NCBI GenBank assembly: GCA_038496675.1
Contig: CM076667.1
Location: forward strand, 16,114,479 to 16,178,478
Reading direction: 5' to 3'
DNA: 64,000 nucleotides
Source of the DNA: Rachycentron canadum
Taxonomy: Eukaryota > Chordata > Actinopteri > Carangiformes > Rachycentridae
Shown here: positions 38,256 to 49,943 of the stretch, one piece after another
Numbering within the stretch: the stretch's first letter is position 1
How the letters are laid out: each line of letters starts with the position of its first letter
Notes under the pieces: generated by a model
The model's input: only the letters and a program-made list of their open reading frames with translations
Database searches by the model: none
What the model was told of the DNA's origin: nothing
Made by a program: the position numbers and the translations under genes

Positions 38256-41200
38256 AAAAAGAATCTGAAGGATTAATGCAAATCTCAAAACCGTAGCGCT
38301 CTGAAAGAAAAGGTAGCGGCGTGATTCAGCTGTGCTACTTACGCGGCGCCACTATAAAAAGCCATTTAAAATCACACCAGCAGCTCAGAACAAGTCACAC
38401 TGCAATGTGGAGCAAAACTCTAAATCGCAAACACAAACATAATCCAGGCAGCACCCATTCAAGTAAACGCCGCCGTTCCTCTCACCCAGCATCCATCTGG
38501 ATCTCATTTGGTCTTCTGATTAACTGGTGATGAATTATAAATGTCCTAAATGTAATCAATGTGAGATTGGGGGCATCACTGTGGCGCTGTGGTCAGCTGT
38601 GTTTTCCTAAACGTTAGTTTCTATCCATAGCCTGTGCAATTGGCTACAGTGTTTGTTCATTGTTGTCTGTCTAGGCCATTGTTATCAGCGCAAGCAGCTT
38701 GGTAAGGTCTGTCAGGAGGACCCAGTTGCAGTTGGTATTATAGAGCAGAAAAAAAAGCCCCATCTCCCATCCTCTTTTTGGACAGAGTCAATGAATTCTC
38801 TCTCCTCTGTCTAAGCAGTGCTGCTGTATGTTTGGGAGACTAATTTGCCCCTGCCAGCGCCATAAAAAATCACTGTTTGTATCGACTTTGGCCGAGATAG
38901 ATTGGACAGCAAAATAAGGTTAGCTTGTCCAAACAACGGGGTTAGGTTAGTGTGGGCAGTTTGAACCACTTAGGCTCTGTATGAGTAATAATTCACTTCA
39001 GCAGAAGAAAAAGAAAAACATTAGATGCATGGATCATGTGGATGGATAGATTTGTGTTTTTTTCTCATTTAACCCTTTGACACTGTCATGTCAAGATGAT
39101 ATACTTTGATTTTTGGCCTGCAACTAAGAAAGACAGTGTAGGTAAAATTTAAATGTTCTACTTAGTAAAGTCACCAGCTGCGTCAAGAACTTTTAAAGAT
39201 GTCCATTAAATTAAAAAATAAATTACTCCTATAACAAGCACACAGGCTTTTGTGTGCACAAGAGAATGAGACACTCAAGACTGAACAGTTTCTTCTTCAA
39301 AAAAAAAAAAAAACAATTTCACCACAAGGTCCATTTAGTAGCAGTTTTTTTTTTTTTTTGGAGTTTTTGATCACATGGCATGATTTTCGTCAGTTTGCCC
39401 AGTTGTCATGGAAATGTAGGTGTTCAAATTTTTATTTATTTTCTGAGCACTTTAAGAGCTTCTCATCCATGTTGGCTTTAAAGCTGAGGTTCAGAACAGA
39501 GTAGACTACTAAATATTGACCTTGGGGTGAGTCTGTTTTCCGAACTGCTGCGAGGTTAAGAATAAACTTTGAACCTTAAGACTTCCCACTTTTGAAACCT
39601 TTGATTGCAGCCATGATCCTAGGCTTCAATCGAAAAGTAAAAAAAATAAAATCTTAAGAAAAAATCTCCTTTCCTCCACTGTTCTTCGACCTTGATGGAA
39701 AAACAGTACAAAGTCAAGGAAAGAAGTTAAGGAGAATTCATGAGGATTTAGGGAAAGACACACCAACTAACTTTTTAACACGAAAAACAGACAAGACAAA
39801 GTTTAAAATAGAATAACATGGAAGGAATATACAAGTGGAGAAAGTTGAGCCAGTAAAATTAAATATATAATATTAATTAAGTACAAAGAAGGGACTTGGG
39901 AAGGAGCCAGAGCCAGAATAAATTATATTTAAAAGAGTTTCTCGACATTGGTGCTTTTTAAGTTTTTTTCATACATTTTTAGGAGGTAGGGTTAGTGAAA
40001 TATATTTATATATATGTTTCTGTTATGTTATTTAGATAATTATACCAGCTCTTATCATGACTTTCACTGACATACTTTCAGGTTATTTCACTACACTTCC
40101 TGAGCAAAGACTTTGACTAAAAAGTCAGATAGAAGATACTGTGAAGGCCAGTCTGCAAAGCCACAAGAATTCAGAGTCAGAGGGAATTCATTAACAGCTT
40201 GGTTGTGATGCCTGCAGAAGAACTGAGCAGACTGACTGGCTGGGAGAAGCAGACAAGAGGAGGGGGTGGGCAGGACTGTTGTGTGGTGCTGGCAGCTGAA
40301 TGGAGCATTCTGGGGTCTTGCAGGGGGGTCTTGCGGTGGGGGGGGAGTCCAGTTTCACAGGAGGCAGGAGGGACACAGCAACAGAAGTCAAGCCAGGAGC
40401 AGCAGGAATGTGCCCATAACGGAATATAAGTCAGGGTCTAAAATCTGGGAGTGAGTTGAAGCTGGGACCATATGAAAACAGAAGAGGAGTATGATGATGA
40501 TGAAGATCAGCTGGTAGCACATCCTCCTACAGTGTCTCTGCTGCTGCAATTAAACAGACACCAGACAGGGACAAATGAGGGGTAAAGGGAGGGGGAGAGT
40601 GGCTGCCAGCGAGGAGGGAGTGGTGTCAGAAGTAGAAATACACACAGCAATTGTATTAAACTAATAAAGATACACTTTATTTGATACATTTCACAATGTT
40701 AGAATGTGAACTAGTTTGCTAAGCCCATCTTTGATGATTTATTTCAAATATTTTATTGAATATGCTCGTACCTAAAAAGCTGCGTATAATGAGCCAACAA
40801 CTATTTTCCAGAGAGTATATGAAAGCATCAAAAGTACAGTATTCTGATGTTGATGCCAAACACAAATACAAGATCAGTAGATGAAACTGTAGTAAAATAC
40901 TACAAAAAATTTTAAATTTTTAAAATATCCTGAAAATCTCCTCAGTGTGAACATCTCCAAGATGGTAACTTCAACATCTATTAATAGTCTGAATTACATC
41001 AGCATCCCCAGCTCCAAAACTCTTTGTCCGGTTTAATCTTCATAGACCAGTGATTCAAGAGATCCTCACTATCCCCAAGATAAAAGTTCTGCAGTTCATG
41101 GTGAGGTCCTAAAATTAGATCCATTTCTCATCCACCAAATCTTTCCCAATGCTTATTAAATAACAATGGCATTTTTTCCATTCTTCCCCGTTTCCTTTAA

Positions 41201-44200
41201 CCCAAGCTATCTACAAGATGCCGTGTTGATGAAACGATGCTGGATTAGGATGTGTATGTTTTTCTTTCAGCAGCTTATGTGACTGATAGCACAAAGGGAA
41301 AAAGGCCTGGAGGCGGCGATAAATTAGAAACTGTTCCACACTTTCTTATCATCAAAGGATGACTAGTAAGCTGCCCACAGCGAGCCCAGATAATGTTTCG
41401 AATTAGGACGCGAGTGTAATACGGGGTGCGCATTCACATATGTCGGTTTGTACACATGGTGGCAGGTGATACGGATAAAGAGATGGAGACACTTCAGCGT
41501 GTCCCACTGTGGAGATATCATTGTATATCCACTGTTTTCTCCTTCCAGTAAGGTCGATTTTCTGCTTCTCTGTAGCTTAAAGGCTGATGGCTGCTTTTAC
41601 AAAACAACATGAGACTAGTTCTTGGGATTGCCACACACATATTACATATGTATTGCTTTCAGTGGGGCGTTGTATCTGCCTGCTACCCCACTTTCTCACG
41701 TACACATTAATCATTCTGCTCCAATTTGAAACGTTATTGCATCGACAAATACCGTACAGCGCATTGGATCTTACCTGTTGTTTATCAGTATGAATCCTAG
41801 TGAAAGATTAAAACGTCCTTTAGAGCAGGCTAATATGTCGTACATTTTTATCAGGCGGTGACATCTCCTCCAATTGTAGGTGTTTATGTTTTATGCATTA
41901 GTTTAGCTCATACATAACAGCGCCCAGACATAGGAGGGGCTCTGCATTGTGATGCAGCGTGGGTGTAAATATACATCAAAGGAAACTTAACTTAAAGAGC
42001 TGCAATGCCGGCACGAGACCAGACAAGTGATGTTTTCATTCCGTGCGTGTCTCCTGCCTCCAATTTTCCGCGTGAAGCCTTACAGGAAGTCGTGGGTTTG
42101 TTTACCGAGCGCTCATCCATCCTCTTTCCAGCCCTGACAGAATCTGATAGGTGTCAAAGAGAATTTTATGTTCTCTTCTCAACTTCTGGTGTCTGTGTTT
42201 TTACCCCCTCCTCTTAAAAAAAAAAAAAAAAAAAAAAGAAAAATGACACATTTCAGCTGCCGAGGGTTAAGGAATGAGATTATCTTATTACTTTATGGTC
42301 TAAATTCTTTAATCTGCTCAGTTCAAGCTGCTAAGGAGTGCACCCTCTTTTCAGCAAACCGTGAGACCGGCGAGATCAAATCAATAGTGATGTCCTTCAG
42401 ATAAATATATATATATATAATTTTTTATTATTATTTTTTTTTATATTCAGCAGATGTTATTTGCATATGACATATCAAGGTTAGGACTCAAACTTTGACA
42501 TGATATGGTTACGCTTCATTTACCCAAACCTCAGATATGTATTGTAGAGTGAACACTGAGAGCACAGCACAGCAAAGCAGGAAAAGGGAGAGCAATTATT
42601 CATGAGGCAGTAAACAGAAGCTGTGGGAGGGCAAATTGTGCCCCCCGTTTCTTATGCAGTACTTTTGGTGAGGCAATGAGCGGGCAAGGTTGCTCTTTAA
42701 ATATAAAAATGGGATAGAAGCACATTGATATTACTTTGTTTTTTCAATCCAGTGTAGTATCACAAACAAAGGCGTTGTCATATAAATTTAATTTCAGCCT
42801 TACTTTAACGAGACTGACTTGGCAGACCAAAAAAAGCTGTAAAAAAAAATGATATTACACATGCCACTGGTTGCTTACAATTTCAATTGCAAAATGACCT
42901 TTAGCGCGGTTGGTGCAAAAAGAAAAGAAAGGAAAAAAGAAGTACATTGGTATTTTAGATCGTGATAGAGATTCTTTTCATCTGCAAGTCAAACATTTCA
43001 TCTCATAGAAGGTTTCAGTGCTTTTGAATTTGTCATGTTCAAATACTTCCCTTGCAAGTACAGCTATAATATTAAAGGCTGGAAAATATATTATTCAACT
43101 TAAGGAAATCTTCATTTACATCTTCCCTGTTTTGTTTTGGGTTGTTTTTTTTTTTTTTTGTAACTGTATGCTTGCCAATTTACATTTTTGTATGTTCAGT
43201 TTATTTTCTGTACATCAAATAGGATGTTTTACAATATGCTACCAGTTTGTTAGAGTTAAAGATGGGTACCAACTAATGACTGTGGCAGTTTGCAGGGAAC
43301 AGTCAAAGTAAGTGTTTATATAATAATATAATTTTGCTTTATATAAACATCTCATGCCGGCTAAAAGATATTGGCACTGCTGAGCAAAACTTGAGCAGCA
43401 CTGCACTGTGGTGGGCGTAAAGCCGTGTACTAATCTTCAAATTGAAACCAGCAGGTCCACAGTTTCAGCTGGGTAACTTTGCAGTTGGCCAGATTGAGAT
43501 GTTCTTCCCTGAGGAAAGTGTGAGTCAGAGAGATGATTTGATATCCAAAACTAAAAACTAGAAAGAGCATTAACAGATGACAACACGCAGTTGCTGATAG
43601 ACTGAATGAAGCAGCATCATTAGAGTGACTGTATAAATGAATTTAGGACAAACTAAACCCGGCTGAAATGAAAACATCTGCGTCTGTGTTTCTGTGCCTC
43701 AGCAGTGAAGACGGACCAGCTTCAGACTATCAAACGGGAGCTGACTCAGATCAAGATGAAGATCGACTCTTTGCTGGGACGCCTTGAGAAGATTGAGAAG
43801 CAGCAGAGAGCCGAATCTGGTGAGGAGCAAGAAAGCGGCATCAGCGCTAGCAGGGGAGGGAGGAGTAAAAGGGAAACGGGACACTGAGCACTGAGGGAGG
43901 GAAATAAAGAGCACACAATGGCCATAAGTCTTTGTGACATTGTGGGAGATAAGAACAGCAGAGCTCTCCGTCATAACAGCAAACAGGTGTCAACGCCACG
44001 CTGACTCAGTTTATATGAGAGGTCTTTATAAATGCCCTACACCACAGGACATTCTCAGTGCGGCTCACTGTGAAGGTCATGAAGACTTTATATTGTATAT
44101 TGTATGCCACAATCTTTCAATAAGCCCGTTTGCACTGGTTAAACACAAGCGTTTTCTCTTTGTTTCAGATTCAACCGTAGATTTAATGTTTACCAAAGCA

Positions 44201-47200
44201 AGGCTACAGTCAAACATGACACCAAGATCAAAGACATCTCTTCCATTCTTCAGAAAAATGAGTGCAAATGCATGATCATCATTACGTGGTGTCCAAAAGT
44301 GTGAAACTATCAACTACAAATGTTGGTACTGTTTTGTCAAATTTGCCCATTTGATGTCAAACTAAGCCTAAAGCAGCAATTTACCATTCTCTTTCCATGT
44401 ATTTTATCAGATTATAATCAAAATAAAATGCAAATTCAAATAATGAGCCATAATGATGACTGAGACAGATACCAGCCTGTATTTGAAATGAAGTCTTGAC
44501 AGTGTTAAGTGAATTTTAGAGTTGGTGCAATTGCATTCAGACCCTATGGAAAGATTATATTATCATATTATATGCCACTTTGATGTTTCATATTCTTATC
44601 TATCCTGGCTTTTTATGGATTTGCTTTATAAATGACAGATACAAAGGTTTCTGATGATCTGAACACATTAAACATAGGCACACTCCTCCAGGCACAGTAG
44701 CTTTTAGCTAATGTTCAACTGGTGCATTTGCTGTTTCGGTCCAGTGGTCAAATTTGTCTGAATCGTGCTGGGAGAAAATTTGCTTCGTTTTTTTGTCTGA
44801 ACACAGCTCAGTGGTTTCTTCTAAGTGCTGTTTTTATCCCCTCAATTTAGCATTGAGTGGAATTCCAGAAGTATTTAGCCAAGCTTAGCATACAGTGGTA
44901 ACACCTTGTCTACACCATTCGCTCTGCAACAGCAACGCGGTGGTAACAGTTGCTGTCCCCTGCCAGCGTCTGCTCTTGCTTCACTAACTCGTGTGCTTAC
45001 TTGGGTTAAATGGAAAGTAAAAATGAGATGCTTCAGATCAGATTTATCCTTGTAAGACACGACTGAAGTACAAGTTTTGCGGCGGGTGCAGGCAGATGTA
45101 GCAGTTAGACTGGAGGTGCACCACGGTCACACAGCTGACAAATCAGGTGCAGACAGAGCAGTCCGTCAGTTGGTGAGGTTCAACTACTTCTGTCCAGAGT
45201 GTGAGGAGCAGCACAGCCTCTAGGGACCACAAGTGACCAACTGGGAGGACAGAAAATGGTAGCCAAGTAAACTACTGGATAAACTCTGACTTTGCTCAGT
45301 GTCCTCCTCTTTCACTCAGAGGCCCAGAGAAAGTATGAGGACAACTGCGACTCCCTTCATGAGGAGTCTGTGTCCGAGACGGCAGAAAACTCTGGGGAGG
45401 AGGCCGGCGAGGGGGCGCTGGATGTGGAGGCGGGAGAGATGACCGATGGAGGTGAGGACGACTACGACGAGGAGGGCAGCCACCATCTGGTAAGAAAAAC
45501 GGTTGACAGGGCTGACAGGGAGGGAGAGAGCAGGGCACTTTGGGAGCTCTCAAGTGGGCAGACGGTCTTTGCTTTCTGAAAGTTAATTTTCCAGAATTAT
45601 TCATGGCCACAGATCTGAGAGAGCCGGGCTTCACATGAGTGAATGGTGAGGGCGCCCGGACTGACAGTTTCTCCCTGTCGACCCCGGCTCAAACGATGGA
45701 AGCAAGGCTCTTCACAAGCCCACACACTGGCACAGGGCTCACACACTCACACGCACTTACACACACTTCCAGGATACAATAATTAAGGCAGAGGACTAAA
45801 GACACCTAGGAAAACGTTTAAAACTGAATCTGCATGGACTAGTGTGGATCTGACTGTGAAATGATGGATGTTGAACAAGAGAGAGGAGGTTATATTTCAC
45901 AAGGTCTTCTTTTTTTAATGAAAATAAATGGTCATATAATTAAATATAAACATGCCCTTTAGAAACATAACAGGAACTTTACAAATGAACTATTTTGTCT
46001 GAGTGACCAGTGAAAACTCGAGTCAATTTTAAATTACCAAAAACTTGAAGTGAATATTTTAACCAATTATTTTCATAGTTATCAAATTGAACAATTGGAT
46101 ATTGAACTAAATGATTAATTAACTAATTGTTTCGAATTGTAGATGAATTCTTGTCAAAATACTTTGAATGTTTTTTTTTTTTATTTTAACCAATTTGTTT
46201 AACTTAAATTTAGGTCAGACTTTTGGGGAGTCACCTTAAAGGAGATATATGGAAGTTTTGCTAGTGCTACATAGCCAGTGTTACCAAATTTAGCAACTGT
46301 TTACTTAACAGTCTTGATGAAACGTTGTGAGTTCAGCATCAAACTTAATTACTTTACTGTTGTCTTCAGAGGTTGAAAGCAACACCAATGTAAACTCTCC
46401 TTTCTACCACGTCTTTGCTTTCACTGAGGTTAGCATGCTAACCAGCTAGCCCAGGCCCGTCTCATCACTTTCCGATAGCAACCCAATGCAGTCTGCCCTG
46501 AAGATGTAGCGCTGCCCAGAGGGCGAATTATAACCTATTGTCTTGTTAACGCCAAAGCTCTTGTCAAGCAACCATCACCACCACATTCAAGAAACCACAT
46601 TCGGCAGTAGAAAAGACCATACAAATAGCATCTTAAACAAATTTTGGTGAAATGACATGTCTGTTATTTAACACCTACAACTATTTTCTTTTTTAAAACA
46701 AACAACAGATTTGTATTATTTCCTACAGTTTAATGAATGAAACCTGTATTTAAGCTATGGCTGTATATTTTTTTGTTTATTATTCTTTTCTTGATTAATC
46801 CATTTATTTTTTTGTCATTAATACATCAGAAAATAATTAAAATCCCACCACAATTTCTTATCGTCCAAGTTAATCAATTTGTTTATTTCGTCTGTGGTCT
46901 AAAACCTAAAAATAGTCAGTTTGCTAAAATTCATTACCCATACAGTAAGACCCAGAAAAATCTGAAAGTAGTCAATGTAGTTTTGCTTTGCAAAACAATC
47001 CAGACAATTATTATTATCAGAATATTTTTTCTGACACATAACTAATCAGTTAATCTATTGAATTATTTCTGGTCTAATTTCATCAAAGAATCCAGCATGA
47101 TAGTTGATCTTATTCAGCTGTGACTTAGACTTGGTCACGCACACACATTTCATTAAACACTGCTCAGAAATGCATTTTATTGGTTAAGCCAGCCTCTGGT

Positions 47201-47953
47201 CTGGCAGTGGGGAAATGTTGCAGTTTTCTTTAGTGAAATGGGCAAGAAGATGTCAAGATGAAATCCTAAAACAGGCCAAAAATATCATGTTGGCATTGTT
47301 TTTCTTTGAGGAATGTGTATTTTGTGCTGTGTAAAATGTCAATGTAAAATTTTAAATAAAAAATCAAAGTGCTTCTTCTTTACACTGTTATTTGCATGCA
47401 GTGAGTTTCAAAAAACACCCACAGTGCGAAATTATACATGAGTTAAAACTTGTTACACATATTTTTTTCAACAGTATTAATTAAACTGCAGAAATACCCA
47501 GTTTTATTTTACATCTCAGTTTGTCAAGTTCAGGCAGAGCCATTAAAGCAATAATCCTTGGTTTCATCCGACATGAGCTGTGCACTGTGGCCATGCTTTT
47601 GACCATGCTTTATCTATTAAGCTATATTTATTTGCCATTAACCAAGTAAGCATGGACATGCCATCCTTGATGAAAGCTTTCTGTCCTCGTTAATCGAAGA
47701 GATTATTTTTCAGAGACATGGTGGGTGAGATTTATTTGTTTCCTGAAGGTCACATTGATCACTGACTGTGATAATGTACCACAAAGACTGTACCACAGGT
47801 TGGGTATGGCTGTCTTTGTTGAGTGTATTGACCTTTAGAAAAGATTAAATACAACCTGCGCTCTGAGTTAAAAATTCCATCCTTGACTCCAGCTTCCTCT
47901 CTCTCTGCTTGGCTTTTCAGATAGAGAACCATGTATCGGATATTGACAACTGA
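21106..47953 (+). CDS. ralyl: RALYL-like RNA-binding protein, isoform without RRM (7 coding exons)
   Basis: Joining 21106-21142, 35126-35201, 36320-36367, 37941-38122, 43706-43819, 45320-45489 and 47921-47953 gives 660 nt, or 219 residues plus stop. Every intron is GT-AG and every junction keeps frame. Residues 13-37 contain the family signature around INMAGEPKPYRPK. Residues 38-54 are the Tyr/Asp/Arg stretch, 67-86 a basic segment that could act as a nuclear localisation signal, and 93-111 are Ser-rich. Residues 120-144 place L/I at 120, 123, 127, 130, 134, 137, 141 and 144, a perfect 3-4 heptad like the hnRNP C oligomerisation zipper. Residues 153-209 are acidic. RALYL, RALY and hnRNP C are nuclear RNA-binding proteins. 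The last two usually start with an RRM of about 85 residues, and so does RALYL; that RRM is absent here. I prefer RALYL over RALY or HNRNPC because of the GSKRPLSAVY and KIDSLLGRLEKIEKQQ-type segments. Confidence in the family is high; the first-exon assignment is an inference. Confidence 0.88.
21151..21178. repeat. (AC)14 microsatellite at intron 5' end
   Basis: Fourteen AC units begin three bases after the gtaagt donor. In the transcript this tract is complementary to the (GT)9 tract at the other end of the same intron. CA repeats can also bind hnRNP L. Confidence 0.97.
21254..21296. repeat. (AGCTG)n pentamer tandem repeat
   Basis: About eight and a half copies of AGCTG/CTGAG in the first intron, 112 bp after the donor. 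Confidence 0.95.
24142..24203. repeat. (GT)n microsatellite
   Basis: About 60 bp of GT with CT interruptions, in the first RALYL intron, followed by G-rich sequence to 24264. Confidence 0.96.
29395..29665 (+). mobile_element. Dispersed percomorph repeat, partial copy
   Basis: Contains the family blocks for gccatgatactcgtg, ggttcatgaccaagttagca, cattagcctcagctgtg and gcatgttaaactaagatggt, in the expected order. It lies in the first RALYL intron and is non-coding. Confidence 0.65.
32681..32715. repeat. (AC)n microsatellite
   Basis: About 17 AC units in the first RALYL intron, 225 bp before the assembly gap. Confidence 0.97.
32940..33309. other. Assembly gap (370 Ns)
   Basis: All bases are N. 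The gap is flanked by a T run on the left and an A run on the right, so assembly probably failed at homopolymer or repeat sequence and the true length is unknown. It lies inside the first RALYL intron. Frames reported across it are artefacts. Confidence 0.99.
33863..33888. repeat. Poly-T tract
   Basis: About 26 consecutive T bases in the first RALYL intron. Confidence 0.95.
35091..35109. repeat. (TG)9 microsatellite at intron 3' end
   Basis: Nine TG units end 16 bases before the acceptor boundary at 35125/35126, just ahead of the T-rich tract. As RNA, UG repeats bind TDP-43 and CELF proteins and can pair with CA repeats. Confidence 0.97.
35126..35201 (+). CDS. ralyl: RALYL exon, first shared coding exon
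   Basis: Acceptor (T-rich tract then tgcag, ending at 35125) and donor gtaaga at 35202. It encodes INMAGEPKPYRPKAGSKRPL and onward to AVY, the segment that directly follows the RRM in RALYL, RALY and hnRNP C. It starts with the last two bases of a codon. After the RRM exon that codon would be Asp (family DINMAGEPKP); after the exon at 21142 it is Tyr. An internal ATG at 35134 has A at -3 and G at +4, so it could also initiate translation. Confidence 0.95.
36320..36367 (+). CDS. ralyl: RALYL short exon (Tyr/Asp/Arg motif)
   Basis: A 48-bp exon with acceptor ctctcatag and donor gtatgt. It encodes GYEFDYEYYRDDFYS, which matches the family's G-Y-x-x-D-Y-x-Y-Y-R-D-D-F-Y pattern. It enters at the third codon base (AG|T, Ser) and leaves after two codon bases (AG|G, Arg), so it joins both neighbours in frame. 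Confidence 0.95.
37941..38122 (+). CDS. ralyl: RALYL exon (basic and Ser-rich linker)
   Basis: 182-bp exon after acceptor ttttcttgag, ending before gtacgt. It begins LFDYHGRVAPPPRAVIPLKR, the conserved RALYL/RALY segment, followed by RRGK-type basic residues. A Ser-rich linker then contains runs of nine and four serines encoded mostly by TCC/TCT/TCA. The exon ends one base into a codon, completed by TG in the next exon to give Leu115. A second GT four bases downstream (38127) would shift the frame and is unlikely to be the main donor. Confidence 0.94.
38228..38253. repeat. Poly-A tract
   Basis: About 26 consecutive A bases, 105 bp after the donor of the Ser-rich exon. Confidence 0.95.
42217..42237. 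repeat. Poly-A tract
   Basis: About 21 A bases in the intron between the Ser-rich and coiled-coil exons. Confidence 0.93.
43706..43819 (+). CDS. ralyl: RALYL exon (coiled-coil oligomerisation segment)
   Basis: 114-bp exon encoding LKTDQLQTIKRELTQIK and onward through KIDSLLGRLEKIEKQQ. The L/I heptad is unbroken over 25 residues, as in the leucine-zipper-like region of hnRNP C and RALY. The acceptor is a tandem cagcag (43700-43705). Using the downstream AG gives Lys-Leu-Lys-Thr; using the upstream one gives Lys-Pro-Val-Lys-Thr, still in frame. The donor is g|gtgagg after 43819. Confidence 0.95.
45320..45489 (+). CDS. ralyl: RALYL exon (acidic region)
   Basis: 170-bp exon after acceptor tttcactcag, ending at codon boundary CTG|gtaaga. 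It encodes an acidic segment with EMTDGGEDDYDEEG, like the acidic C-terminal half of RALYL. The flanking exons are phase-compatible. If the following intron were retained, the frame would run on for 29 codons to a stop at 45577-45579. Confidence 0.93.
46236..46590 (+). mobile_element. Dispersed repeat A, copy 1
   Basis: Shares with 58133-58380, in the same order: ttaaaggag(a/c)tatatg; caccaatgt(a/t)aact; ttagc(a/c)tgctaaccagctag; attataacct; and aagctcttg(t/g)caag followed by atc(a/g)tca-type bases. It lies in the last coding intron of RALYL. Confidence 0.72.
47921..47953 (+). CDS. ralyl: RALYL last coding exon and stop
   Basis: After a strong acceptor (CT-rich, ggcttttcag), ten codons IENHVSDIDN are followed by TGA at 47951-47953. 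Phase 0 matches the preceding exon. Six bases after the stop there is a consensus donor (gtaaga, from 47960), so the exon is 47921-47959 and the 3' UTR is split by an intron. The stop is far less than 50 nt from that junction, so nonsense-mediated decay is not expected. The C-terminal tail differs from the ending I remember for human RALYL, so other terminal exons may exist. Confidence 0.75.
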   Translation: MENHVSDIDN

Positions 47954-49618
47954 GATCAGGTAAGAGCCTAAACCCAAGCACCCATTACAGTATCTGTGAG
48001 GTTGTTCTACAATGCTGCTAAAGGTCCTAAAGGCTCTTACAGCCAGTCCTCATTAAAAGACCTTACATCTGGTCCTCATTAAAAGCCATAACCACTCAGC
48101 TGTGTCTTGAGTATCTCTAAACATTCGTTAATCATCTCCTAAGACATAAGCTCCATGACATTTGGAAGACCAGCTCCACTGAAGGGCAGCTAATGCCAAA
48201 ATTTGACAGAGGCAGCAATAATGGCATTCCAATGGGCCAGAACTGCCCATAAACAACATTCATCTAATTGAATTGTATGGAGGGGGGTGTGAATGATGAG
48301 GCCTAAGGTAAAGAGTTTCCTGCCTCTGGCTTCTCAGGGTGTGGGTAATGATGCAGCCACATCATCAGTTGGCTCTGTGCCGGCCGGCTTTTCATAGCAG
48401 GGGGGCTTGACTTCAGTTTTCTTATGCTGCTGGATTAGTATGGAGGATCTATGTTCATTAGACACTGTGAATAGCATATTTTGGCACCTCATTTTATTTT
48501 AGTTTTTAGTGTTAGTCTTTCGAGGTCATTTAATAGTTGGTGAAGACATTCTAGTCTATTTTAGGCTTTATCGAAAATCACTTCCTCTGTAACCGGCCCA
48601 AGTTGGTGAAGTGTTCCCTAATTGTAATTTGTGCTATCTATTAAATGCAAGGCCAGGCATTGTGGGATTGTTAAAAGAAGGTAGTGTATTTGCCATAGAC
48701 ACAACTTCTTTTTTACTTTGTGTAAAGTCAGCCAAGTGGTTTCCCTCCGTTGCCAATCTTTTTTCTAACCAAAGCTAATCTTCTGGTTCTAGCTTCAAGT
48801 TTATGACAGTAGCATCAATCTTCTTCAACTAAAATAATATTCATATGATTGACAGGCTAATCATTAACTGACTATAGACACATAGCCAACTCTTACCTTC
48901 ACAGCCCTTGGTAATGTTCTGTTAGCATTAGCTTGCATTTTCATAAATGTTAGCGTGCTGGACTTCACGTTTTTGTTGTTTGTCTGAATTGTTGCTGCCT
49001 TTTTTTTTTTTAAATTCACAGTTTCTTATTTTTGACTTTTTGTTTGGTTTTGTCTCAGTTTTATTATCCACAAATATTATTTGTAATATTTTCTGTTGAC
49101 AATATTGATGCTGCTGAAATATTATATGTGTTCTAGGAAAAAAAGTTCTCCCAGCTAACTCTGCACTGTGGTCATCTGGTGCCCCAGTTTTATCCACCTC
49201 TTAAGACACCACATGTTACACTTCAGTTTTCCATTTCCATATGACTGCCTTTTTAAAATTCCATCAGTAGCAGATTCACAAAAACCTCCTCAGCACATAC
49301 ATTTAAAAACCTGAAAATCCCTCTTGAGGTCGTAGAGAATATATGAATTTTTGCTTGCAGGCCTACCAAGGATAGAAAATCACATCGAGAAGAACCTCAA
49401 TAAGTCATGACCAGAAGGATTAGAGATGCAGCTCTGTCTACCAGCAAATATTTCTGCACTTCTCAAGATATTTCTGGGGCCATTCAAAACGGACAAGCTT
49501 TAAAACTCAGCTTAATCCTCATCAGATTTACAGCTTTATAAACAGCCACCATGTTTGAGGAGGAGACACATTCCTATAATGTATTTTTCATCAGGTTTTT
49601 TTTCCTTTATCACTTCAG

Positions 49619-49719
49619 GGTGAGGAAACAGACACCTCTGCCCAATGGTATTAGAATTCATCATCACCTTCAAGAGACAGAAAAGGATCTCTGAGGGATC
49701 AAGACAACCATTCTGGACT
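49619..49719 (+). other. ralyl: Candidate RALYL 3' UTR exon
   Basis: A T-rich tract ending in cttcag (49618) precedes this 101-bp segment, which ends at a full-consensus donor (gtaagt at 49720). It lies 1.7 kb after the donor at 47960, so it could be a non-coding 3' UTR exon. If the donor is not used, the exon simply runs on into the sequence downstream. Assigned from splice-site sequences only. Confidence 0.35.
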
Positions 49720-49919
49720 GTAAGTTGTGTTCAAGAGATGATGAATCACATTTAGATGCTCAACTGTGCAGCACAAAACCGAATGTGATTTGCTCTCTAA
49801 AGAAAAATGTATTCAAGATCCATTTTAATGCATTGGCCTGAGTTGACCTCATGGATATTCTGTGCAACTTCTATTTCCATTGCAAGAGGCTGACAGTATT
49901 ATGCGATAATCCTGTTCCT

Positions 49920-49943
49920 GAAAAAAAAAAAAAAAAAAAAAAA
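49920..49943. repeat. Poly-A tract
   Basis: About 23 A bases in the region after the RALYL stop codon. It is genomic and need not mark a transcript end, although an AATAAA follows at 49957. Confidence 0.93.

Larger units (their letters stand above)
38123..43705 (+). other. ralyl: RALYL intron, no further exon seen
   Basis: 5.6 kb with homopolymer tracts and G-rich sequence at 40255-40350. Open frames are shadows without family resemblance. Confidence 0.65.

Noticed and set aside
45292..45634. Longer plus and minus frames around the acidic exon
   Set aside because: The plus frame is the RALYL exon extended through its donor; the minus frame is its GC-rich shadow.
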